A stretch of 5,355 bases of DNA from an uncultured Spirochaetota bacterium (GTDB lineage Bacteria > Spirochaetota > UBA4802 > UBA5368), in assembly GCA_937864375.1 (NCBI GenBank), contig CALMJO010000173.1, forward strand, positions 1 to 5,355. Direction: 5' to 3'. The notes below the pieces were generated by a model. The model was not told the origin of the DNA. It searched no databases and saw only the letters and a program-made list of their open reading frames with translations. Shown here in pieces: positions 1 through 5,274 of the stretch. A program made the position numbers and the translations under genes. Every line of letters starts with the position of its first letter. The stretch's first letter is position 1.

Positions 1-1
1 G

Positions 2-1300
2 TTCATGGCGGGACTCGCGTGCGTTCCGGCGGGGATCATGTTTGGCGCCTTTGGTGCCGCATACCGGTTCATGAAGGGACGTTCTCTCTTTTTCAACACC
101 TTGACCGTATCGTCGCTCTTCGTGCTCTGCGAGTACACGAGGGAGGCGCTGCCGGGAATGGTACCCTGGGGCGGACCGGGGTACGCGCTCACGCCAAGTC
201 CGCTCTTCATCCAGACGGCCGGCATCTGGGGAGCATACGGCCTTGCATGGGTGCTTACCGCGGTGAACGCGCTCATTGCCGAATCCGCCCGCCGGATGTG
301 GATCGAGCCCGGCATGCTTGGAAATCGGCTCAGGGCGGTGCTCGTCCCGGCGGGCGCGGCGCTGCTCCTGGTCGCGGGGCTGGGCGCCTACGGCGCCTGG
401 GCGCTCAACGCGTGGAGAGATGAAGTCACGCAATGCGGGGACCGGGATTCATGCATGGACGCGGTGGTGGTCCAGGCGAGCCACGGCCAGCGTGAACGGT
501 GGAAGGAGGATTCTTTTTACGCACGGCTTGAAACGTATTTGGCCATGACGGGCGCGCAGGAGGCCGGCCGGCCCAGGATCGTCGTGTGGCCGGAGACGGT
601 GCTCAATTCCGCGCGACGACTCCAGCCGGAGCTCTTCGCGAAGCTCGCCGCGGCGGCCGGCCCGGAGAGCGTGCTTGTCGCGGGGGGGCTGCGCCGCGGC
701 ACCGGCGGCATGTACAATTCCGTGTGGCTGGTGTCGGGCAGCGGGGAGGTGGAGGCGTACGACAAGCAGATACTGCTCCCCTATGCGGAGACCGCGCCGG
801 TCGAGGCGGGCGCGCTCGGTTCGTACTACGAGGCGCCCTCGCACTTCCTTAAAGGCGCGGGTGCGCACTCGGCGGCCACCGCGCGGGGGCGGGTGGGGAC
901 TTCCATATGCTTCGAGCTGCTCTACGGCGATTTCATCAGGGAATCAGTCCGAGAAGGCGCCGGGCTCCTGGTGAACGTTTCCAATGACACGTGGTTCGGG
1001 GATTCGAACATGCCGCGCATCCATGCGCGCGCCGCGGTAATGCGAGCAGTCGAGGAGCGGCGCTATGTGCTTCGCGCTTCCAACAGCGGGGTTTCGCTCA
1101 TCGTGTCTCCCGCCGGGGAGGTGCTCGCGCGCACGGGGCTTTTCTCGCGGGAGGCCGCGCGCGCGGGGGTGTGCATGATCGGGGAACTCAGCCTGTTCGC
1201 GCGCGCGGGATACTGGATCGTCTACGCGTCCATCCTGTGCGTCATGGCTGCGCTTGCGCTCATGCTTGTGCGGAAAGACCCTACTTTGACGCCTTCATGA
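2..1300 (+). CDS. lnt: Apolipoprotein N-acyltransferase Lnt (5' partial)
   Basis: Lnt transfers an acyl chain from a phospholipid to the N-terminal cysteine of diacylated lipoproteins, the last step of lipoprotein maturation, at the periplasmic face of the inner membrane. The reading frame is already open at the window edge. Residues here are counted from the Met at base 5, which is probably internal: 431 residues are visible, against about 500-550 in the family. Hydrophobic segments lie near 1-20, 32-47, 68-92 and 110-133, then comes a nitrilase-like domain (about 152-395) and a final helix near 401-422. The catalytic triad is readable: Glu197 in VVWPET, Lys254 in YDKQILLPY, Cys302 in GTSICFE. 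Glu262, eight residues after the Lys, matches the second conserved Glu of E. coli Lnt. The family blocks VSNDTWFGDS and LRASNSGVS follow. The residue after the catalytic Cys is Phe where E. coli has Tyr. The gene ends tail to tail with the foldase-like gene, overlapping it by 20 nt. Identification is firm; only the N-terminus is missing. Confidence 0.96.
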   Translation, partial: FMAGLACVPAGIMFGAFGAAYRFMKGRSLFFNTLTVSSLFVLCEYTREALPGMVPWGGPGYALTPSPLFIQTAGIWGAYGLAWVLTAVNALIAESARRMWIEPGMLGNRLRAVLVPAGAALLLVAGLGAYGAWALNAWRDEVTQCGDRDSCMDAVVVQASHGQRERWKEDSFYARLETYLAMTGAQEAGRPRIVVWPETVLNSARRLQPELFAKLAAAAGPESVLVAGGLRRGTGGMYNSVWLVSGSGEVEAYDKQILLPYAETAPVEAGALGSYYEAPSHFLKGAGAHSAATARGRVGTSICFELLYGDFIRESVREGAGLLVNVSNDTWFGDSNMPRIHARAAVMRAVEERRYVLRASNSGVSLIVSPAGEVLARTGLFSREAARAGVCMIGELSLFARAGYWIVYASILCVMAALALMLVRKDPTLTPS

Positions 1301-2270
1301 TGTTTTCGCGACGCCGGAACGCGTCGGCCTCGCTTCCAAAGACTTCGTTCTGGAGATCGAGTATCTTCCTTTCCTTTTCGTCGGCAGTGAGGTTCACGTC
1401 GCTCTGGATGCGGAACTCCTGCCTCCGGTAGTCCTCTTCCTTCTGTTTTTCGGCGGCAAGCTCGGTGTCCACGCCCTCGAGGCGCTTCACCACGTCGTCG
1501 CTGAAGTACTCGCGGCGGAACTCCCTTATTCTCACGGACTTGTCGGCCTCCGCCATCCCGTCCAGGTCCCTGGAATACATCTGGAGCTTCTCGGTGTAGC
1601 GGTCGAAGGGCTTCTGGAAACCGTCGGGAGCGTCCGCGCTGTCGCTGCCCCACATGTCCCCCTTCAGGGACGCGAGCTTCTTTTCCTTTTCCGCCCCGGT
1701 GAGCGCGTCGTCATGGATGATCTGTCCTTTCCGGAACCGGTATTCCTGCAGCTTGACCTCGGTGCCCCAGAGAGAGTCGGCGAGCTCCTTCCCGAAAAAG
1801 TCGCGCCTGTGGTCCTGGAGGTTGCGGAGGTAGGCGAGCGCCCCGTTCACCGTGGCGGGCTGTTTCCACGTGCGCACCACGGAGCCCAGGCCCTGTTCGA
1901 ACTTCGTGAACTTTTTATACAGGGCGAACATCTCCTCGGCGCGCGCGGGGTCCATGATGGTGAGCAGGTAGTCGTGGACGGCCTTGAGGTGGTCCTCCAG
2001 GCTCATCTCGCGGAACTTCCACTGGAGCGACTTGAAGAAGCGGACGGTCTGCGCGTTCGCGACGGACTCGGAAAAATACTGGCCCGCCGTTTCGGGGGAG
2101 TCGATGCGGACGTTCTTGAAGTAGCGCATAACGTCGTCCCTGCTGATGTTCGCGCTCTTGTCTATCACGTAGCCCTGGGGCTCCCTGCTTCCCTCTCGGG
2201 AGCAGGCGAGCCGGTAGAGCAGGACCGCGAGGAAGGTGAGGGCGATGGCGATGGCAATGGTCCGTTTCAT
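1281..2270 (-). CDS. Lipase chaperone (foldase, Lif/LifO)-like membrane-anchored protein
   Basis: This resembles lipase-specific foldases, inner-membrane-anchored periplasmic proteins that fold a secreted lipase before type II export. The 329 residues are near the usual size (about 340). Residues 4-22 form one hydrophobic anchor after MKR. Cys23 follows it, but Arg20 at the -3 position makes a lipobox unlikely. The stretch HDYLLT at 99-104 can be laid on the conserved FDY(F/L)LS motif of Lif proteins, although the Gly-Glu that normally follows is not evident. The rest is charged and helical. RRDFFGKELADSLWG (155-169) with LTGAEKEKKLASL (190-202) follows the Lif pattern of an 'Arg-rich, FG, LFG, then LT/S..K..L..L' helical segment, and a second copy lies at 252-312. 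A GGGAG sequence 7 nt before ATG supports the start. The gene follows the transporter by 15 nt and is probably co-transcribed with it. No lipase gene is nearby, so the client is unknown. It could instead be a generic helical periplasmic protein. The family assignment is from remembered patterns, not a search. Confidence 0.68.
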   Translation of the reverse strand: MKRTIAIAIALTFLAVLLYRLACSREGSREPQGYVIDKSANISRDDVMRYFKNVRIDSPETAGQYFSESVANAQTVRFFKSLQWKFREMSLEDHLKAVHDYLLTIMDPARAEEMFALYKKFTKFEQGLGSVVRTWKQPATVNGALAYLRNLQDHRRDFFGKELADSLWGTEVKLQEYRFRKGQIIHDDALTGAEKEKKLASLKGDMWGSDSADAPDGFQKPFDRYTEKLQMYSRDLDGMAEADKSVRIREFRREYFSDDVVKRLEGVDTELAAEKQKEEDYRRQEFRIQSDVNLTADEKERKILDLQNEVFGSEADAFRRRENIMKASK

Positions 2271-2277
2271 GTTTGAT

Positions 2278-2282
2278 CTCCC
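2278..2282 (-). promoter_or_regulatory. Shine-Dalgarno site of the foldase-like gene
   Basis: Read on the minus strand this is GGGAG, 7 nt before the ATG at 2270. It sits entirely in the 15-nt gap after the transporter stop codon (TAG at 2288-2286), which suits translation from a shared message. Confidence 0.65.
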
Positions 2283-2285
2283 GGG

Positions 2286-3626
2286 CTATTTTACCATGGT
2301 CCTGGCGCGTTCCCTGAGGAGCTCGTTGAGCCTCGCCTCGTCGGCCGGGAAGGTCTTCACCATGACCAGGAGCAGGACGCCGCAGACGACCCAGAAGAGG
2401 TTCGCGATATTGAACGCCCAGAGCCTGCCGAACCCCACGATGAGCGTGCTGATGATGACCGGGCCAAAGCCCTTTCCCAGGTCGTCGGTGAGGTTGAAGA
2501 GGGAGAAGATGGAGCCGCGCGTCTCGGGCGAGTTCACGTTTAGAAGTATCGCCTTCACGTTGGGACCTGTGATCGTGATCGTGAAACCCGTGACGAAACC
2601 GAGGAGTATAGGTACGATGACGCCGGGGTTTTCGACGCCCACCTGTGACGGGTAGTTCAGGAGAAAGGCCATGGGAATGATTCCAAGGAGAGTAGTGGTG
2701 CCGCAGAGCAAGGGCAGAAGCCTGGGATTTTTATTGTAGAGGCTGTTGCCGATCAGGCCGCCGATAAAGGCGCCGAAGATGGCCGCACCGCCGATCACCA
2801 TGACGATGAGCGTGGCCACCTGGACTGAGAAGCCCTTATCCTGCGAGTAGAAGTCGTTTAGAAAAATAAAGAAGACGCCCCACGGTACCGTGCCGGGGAT
2901 TCCCTGGAGAAAGACGAGAATATTGGTCTTGATTTTAAACAGGTCCTTGTAAAGGGAGAAGTTGATCTTGCCGGTATAGGCAATTCCCTTCTGGATAAGC
3001 TCCTTGAGGCTCTCCTCGCTGCTTCCGCGCGCGGGCTCTTTAACCGTAAGGGCGAAAAGTATGATGAGCAGAAAATTTGGAAGACCGACGACGATAAAGG
3101 GAAACCTCCATCCGTACTCGGGCAGCGAGCCGATGAATCCCGCCAGGAGTTGTCCGGACGCGATGCCCATTCCCTGCGCAAGGCCGATCCATGCGGATGC
3201 CGTTGCGCGATGGTTGGCGGAGAAGTAGTCGCCGATCAGCGAATAGGAAAGGGGGAGCGCCCCGCCGATCCCGATCCCGGTCGCCGCACGCAGCCAGAAC
3301 AACTGGTCGTAATTCTGCACGAAGCCGGTAAGCACGCAGGGTATCTCGCCGATGATGATGGTGATGATGAACAGCCATTTACGGGAGACCATGTCGGTCA
3401 GGTAGCCTATGAGGAGGGTTACCACTCCGCCCAGTATCCAGAACACGAAGCTTATATTGCCGCCCAGCAGGGTGTCGCGCATGTTGGGATCGGTGATCCC
3501 CAGGTCATTGGCGATCTGCGTGAGATTGGGTGCCATGAGGTTCTGGTCCGCGAACAGGAAGAGATTTATCACTGCGAGAAGAACCACGGAAAAGAGCTCT
3601 TTCCGGCCAAACGACGATTTCTCCAT
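2286..3626 (-). CDS. Major facilitator superfamily transporter, Spinster (Spns)-like
   Basis: This is an inner-membrane secondary transporter of 446 residues. Twelve hydrophobic segments can be seen, near 11-33, 56-78, 84-104, 109-131, 143-165, 174-195, 236-258, 266-291, 301-323, 334-354, 380-398 and 403-424, with a charged central loop (196-235) between the two six-helix halves. The MFS motif A is present as GYLTDMVSRK (74-83). Spns-like features are an Asp in helix 1 (Asp27 in FADQN), RAATGIGIGGALP (113-125) followed by LIGDYF, and GWRFPFIVVGLPN leading to VKEPARG at the end of helix 6. Characterised Spns proteins carry lysophospholipids or sphingosine-1-phosphate, and bacterial homologues are mostly without a proven substrate, so the cargo here is inference. 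It is the first gene of a probable operon with the foldase-like gene. A GGAGG lies 9 nt before the ATG. Complete, with no signs of decay. MFS membership is certain; the Spns subfamily is likely. Confidence 0.93.
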   Translation of the reverse strand: MEKSSFGRKELFSVVLLAVINLFLFADQNLMAPNLTQIANDLGITDPNMRDTLLGGNISFVFWILGGVVTLLIGYLTDMVSRKWLFIITIIIGEIPCVLTGFVQNYDQLFWLRAATGIGIGGALPLSYSLIGDYFSANHRATASAWIGLAQGMGIASGQLLAGFIGSLPEYGWRFPFIVVGLPNFLLIILFALTVKEPARGSSEESLKELIQKGIAYTGKINFSLYKDLFKIKTNILVFLQGIPGTVPWGVFFIFLNDFYSQDKGFSVQVATLIVMVIGGAAIFGAFIGGLIGNSLYNKNPRLLPLLCGTTTLLGIIPMAFLLNYPSQVGVENPGVIVPILLGFVTGFTITITGPNVKAILLNVNSPETRGSIFSLFNLTDDLGKGFGPVIISTLIVGFGRLWAFNIANLFWVVCGVLLLVMVKTFPADEARLNELLRERARTMVK

Positions 3627-3635
3627 AGGTGCTTG

Positions 3636-3640
3636 CCTCC
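3636..3640 (-). promoter_or_regulatory. Shine-Dalgarno site of the Spns-like transporter
   Basis: Read on the minus strand this is GGAGG, 9 nt before the ATG at 3626. It supports this start and marks the beginning of the two-gene operon. Confidence 0.75.
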
Positions 3641-3660
3641 GATTTTTTATTCCAGAGGCT

Positions 3661-3671
3661 TAAACGGTTTA
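3661..3671. promoter_or_regulatory. Small palindrome in the operon leader (possible operator)
   Basis: TAAAC-G-GTTTA is a perfect 11-bp palindrome, 35 nt before the transporter start and within a locally AT-rich stretch (about 3640-3690). It could be a repressor site near the operon promoter, but such a short palindrome can occur by chance and no clear -35/-10 pair was found around it. Confidence 0.2.
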
Positions 3672-3730
3672 GATTAAAAAGCAAGAACATTTTCCGGACT
3701 CTGTGCATTTGATTAAACGCCTGCCTGCCG

Positions 3731-3816
3731 CGGGCTCTGGAAAGGCCTTTTGAAGGGCGGTTGGCGGAAGGAGAGGGTCTGCCATAATGCATGGTTCGAC
3801 TCCGCTCACCATGACG
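3731..3816 (+). repeat. Dispersed intergenic repeat, left copy
   Basis: This segment aligns without gaps to 5124-5209 at a constant offset of 1393. By hand count 69 of 86 positions agree, the last 26 (3791-3816) being identical and 3751-3816 agreeing at 55 of 66. It begins with a G-rich part, carries the palindrome AAAGGCCTTT (3741-3750) and ends in GGTTCGACTCCGCTCACCAT. A shorter direct echo of 3751-3770 lies at 3891-3910 (16 of 20). The small open frame through it is not considered a gene. The sequence style matches short palindromic intergenic repeats seen in many bacterial genomes. Confidence 0.8.
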
Positions 3817-3894
3817 AGGAATTAACAATGCTCGTTGATTTTGAGGTTCAAAACCTGCATTGTCGGGCAACAAGTCACCCTGAGCGGAGTCGAA
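3795..3894. repeat. Nested inverted repeat (REP/MITE-like unit, about 100 bp)
   Basis: TTCGACTCCGCTCA (3795-3808) has its exact reverse complement at 3881-3894. After a 3-nt mismatch the pairing resumes with TGAC (3812-3815) against GTCA (3874-3877). Inside, CAATGC (3826-3831) pairs with GCATTG (3857-3862), and AGGTT (3844-3848) with AACCT (3852-3856). The unit could therefore fold into a long imperfect cruciform or RNA hairpin. No transposase or long open frame is inside it. It resembles a paired REP (BIME-like) or small MITE; which one cannot be told from a single locus. Confidence 0.75.
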
Positions 3895-3953
3895 GGGCGG
3901 CTGGTGGGAGAAACGCTATTGCCACGATTTATGAAGTGATCCGGGCATCGATC

Positions 3954-3973
3954 GATAATTCGAATCAATTATC
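3954..3973. promoter_or_regulatory. AT-rich inverted repeat upstream of the GpgS-like gene
   Basis: GATAATT (3954-3960) and AATTATC (3967-3973) are perfect 7-bp arms around a 6-nt centre; ATTCGAAT is a palindrome within it and ATCGATCGAT (3947-3956) abuts it. It sits about 100 nt before the gene start, outside the repeat element, where an operator could lie. No convincing sigma-70 promoter was found next to it, so a regulatory role is only a possibility. Confidence 0.3.
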
Positions 3974-4060
3974 TTTCCACTTGAGGCGGGTATTCCATTA
4001 AGGACTTCCCGGAAAGTGCTTGCGGGAACACGTGCGTGGGGCTAGGATGCGCGCACCCCG

Positions 4061-4066
4061 GGAGGT
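4061..4066 (+). promoter_or_regulatory. Shine-Dalgarno site of the GpgS-like gene
   Basis: GGAGGT lies 5 nt before the ATG at 4072. It decides the start in favour of this ATG over the in-frame GTG at 4036, which has no comparable site before it. Confidence 0.8.
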
Positions 4067-4071
4067 CAGCC

Positions 4072-5022
4072 ATGGGCGAAATCAGTTATCTGGATGCGAA
4101 AGAATTCACCGCGGAGCGCGTGAGGCTGCTCAAGTACAGGAGCAGGGTGATAGTGGTGTTCTCTACCTTCGGCGAGCGGGAGGCGGAGCTCGTGGGACGG
4201 AAGATCGCGCTCCTGGACGGGGAGATGGGCGGCATCATAGACGGCTTCGTGCTTTCGCACCGCAGGCAGGGAGTGGGTCCCGAGATCACCGAGGCCCGCG
4301 CGCGCGAGGCGCATCCGGACACGCAGGTCGTGATCTGCAATGACTACGCCGTGCCGGACATGGGCGGCGAGCCGGGGAAGGGCGCCGACATGCGCCGTTG
4401 CCTGTACTATATCAATACCGTTATGCGAAAGGGAATGCGCGAAGATGACGTGATCGTGGTCTTCCTCGACGCCGACGTGCTCCCCGAGTATTTTGGCGCC
4501 CATTTCGCGCTGGGGCTCGCGGGCGCGGTGCTCGAGGGTTTCGATTTCGCGAAGGCGGGGTTCTGGCGCGCGATGGGGCGCGTGAAGAAATACGTGGCCC
4601 AGCCGCTCTTTTCGGCCATCGAGCACCCCGGGCTCGCGGCGCTTTCCAGGCTCTCCTATCCGCTCGCGGGGGAAGTGGCGGGGAGCCTCAGGTTTTTCAA
4701 CTCGGTCAGTTTCTGGCAGCGCTACGGCGTGGAGACCGGGATCGACATCGACGTGGCCGCGGGACCGTACCGGACCGCCGACGTCAACCTGGGCCGTTAC
4801 GACCACGAACACCAGAACGAGCTCGGGATCCAGAAGATGGCGTTCGGGATCATCCGCACCTACCTGATGCAGCTGCGCGATTACGGGATCCTGGAGCTCA
4901 AGGACGGGGCGCGCATCGCGGACACGTTTCGTGAAACCTCCATCAACGAACACTGCGAGCGCGTGACGATGGAATTCGAACTCACGGAGAAAAAATACGC
5001 TCCGCTCAGGAGCGTACTTTGA
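4072..5022 (+). CDS. Glucosyl-3-phosphoglycerate synthase (GpgS)-like glycosyltransferase
   Basis: GpgS transfers glucose from a nucleotide sugar (UDP- or GDP-glucose) to 3-phosphoglycerate in the cytoplasm; after dephosphorylation this yields glucosylglycerate, a compatible solute and, in mycobacteria, a primer for methylglucose lipopolysaccharides. The 316-residue product has a GT-A fold pattern: nucleotide-binding strand RVIVVFSTFGERE (25-37), PGKG (101-104), the metal-binding D-x-D as Asp133-Ala-Asp135 (Mycobacterium has DSD), PLAGE (197-201, matching PLSGE), YGVETG (218-223, matching YGVEIG), then DVNLGRYDHEHQ (237-248) with the conserved His region, and ELGIQKMA. There is no signal peptide or membrane helix. 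The ATG at 4072 is preferred because GGAGGT lies 5 nt before it; an in-frame GTG at 4036 would add 12 unlikely residues. No phosphatase (GpgP) partner is visible, and the gene stands alone between two direct copies of an intergenic repeat. A related GT2/GT81 enzyme with a different acceptor is the main alternative. Confidence 0.8.
   Translation: MGEISYLDAKEFTAERVRLLKYRSRVIVVFSTFGEREAELVGRKIALLDGEMGGIIDGFVLSHRRQGVGPEITEARAREAHPDTQVVICNDYAVPDMGGEPGKGADMRRCLYYINTVMRKGMREDDVIVVFLDADVLPEYFGAHFALGLAGAVLEGFDFAKAGFWRAMGRVKKYVAQPLFSAIEHPGLAALSRLSYPLAGEVAGSLRFFNSVSFWQRYGVETGIDIDVAAGPYRTADVNLGRYDHEHQNELGIQKMAFGIIRTYLMQLRDYGILELKDGARIADTFRETSINEHCERVTMEFELTEKKYAPLRSVL
4996..5016 (+). terminator. Hairpin at the 3' end of the GpgS-like gene
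   Basis: TACGCTCC (4996-5003) and GGAGCGTA (5009-5016) form a perfect 8-bp stem with a 5-nt loop, ending 3 nt before the stop codon. Only CTTT follows instead of a U-run, so it is not a canonical intrinsic terminator. It may be a weak terminator or a 3'-end stabiliser, or simply a coding coincidence. Confidence 0.35.
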
Positions 5023-5123
5023 AACGCATCGGCATTGAAACCAGGAGTCATTGACGGGGGCCGAGTCGCGTGGTTGTATGAGCATTTATCAGGAAGAAAG
5101 TCGGATCACCCGGTGTCCTTCAG

Positions 5124-5209
5124 CAGGTTCAGGACAGTCCCTTCGAAGGGCCGTCGGCGTGAGGTGCGTGTCTACCAAAAAGCATGGTTCGACTCCGCTC
5201 ACCATGACG
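5124..5209 (+). repeat. Dispersed intergenic repeat, right copy
   Basis: Direct-orientation partner of 3731-3816 (69 of 86 positions agree, no gaps). It contains a perfect 12-bp palindrome CCCTTCGAAGGG (5139-5150), corresponding to a weaker version in the left copy. It lies about 100 nt after the glycosyltransferase stop codon, so the two copies bracket that gene. The opposite-facing arm present in the left unit (3874-3894) was not found here. Confidence 0.8.
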
Positions 5210-5245
5210 GTGGTTCGACTCCGCTCACCATGACGGTGGTTCGAC
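5186..5245 (+). repeat. 26-bp tandem repeat, two full units and a fragment
   Basis: Starting with GGTTCGACTCC at 5186, a 26-bp unit is repeated exactly at 5212-5237, and the first 8 bases recur at 5238-5245 before the sequence diverges. Each unit contains the same TTCGACTCCGCTCA core as the inverted repeat at 3795-3894, so this is a local amplification of the end of the dispersed repeat. Confidence 0.9.
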
Positions 5246-5246
5246 A

Positions 5247-5274
5247 TTGACAAGCATGACAGCGGATCAATAAG
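5247..5274 (+). promoter_or_regulatory. Possible sigma-70 promoter facing right
   Basis: TTGACA (5247-5252) is a perfect -35 box, followed after 16 nt by AATAAG (5269-5274), a 4 of 6 match to TATAAT. It lies right after the tandem repeat and would transcribe into the AT-rich end of the window. A TATATT at 5290 is too far away to pair with the same -35 box. Weak call from two hexamers only. Confidence 0.25.

Noticed and set aside
1309..1326. Hairpin CGACGC / GCGTCG just after the lnt stop codon as a terminator
   Set aside because: The stem is only 6 bp, no T-run follows on either strand, and it lies within coding sequence of the opposing gene.
2251..2268. Lipoprotein signal peptide for the foldase-like protein (Cys23; this would fit processing by Lnt)
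   Set aside because: The residues before Cys23 are Arg-Leu-Ala, and Arg at -3 is unlike any accepted lipobox. A plain N-terminal membrane anchor fits the family better.
1713..2276. 187-codon plus-strand frame antisense to the foldase-like gene
   Set aside because: Composition (Val, Leu, Glu, Gly runs) is that of a reversed coding strand, and it has no motif. The minus-strand frame has a membrane anchor, a ribosome site and family-like motifs.
3750..4001. 83-codon open frame starting in the left repeat
   Set aside because: It reads through the dispersed repeat. The peptide AWFDSAHHD occurs here and in the frame at 5035-5250 only because the repeat DNA is the same; no ribosome site or domain supports a protein.
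4066..5085. 339-codon open frame on the minus strand across the glycosyltransferase gene
   Set aside because: It is a shadow of the real gene: high G+C removes stop codons from the antisense frame. The translation is rich in His, Arg and Val without any recognisable domain, while the plus-strand product has clear GT81 motifs and a good ribosome site.
3795..5245. CRISPR array made of the TTCGACTCCGCTCA repeats
   Set aside because: Copies are in both orientations, spaced irregularly (26 bp in tandem with no spacer, or over 1 kb), and no cas gene is present.
5035..5250. 71-codon open frame in the right repeat block
   Set aside because: Its second half is translated repeat DNA, including the 26-bp tandem units. 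The frame has no supporting signal and no recognisable family.
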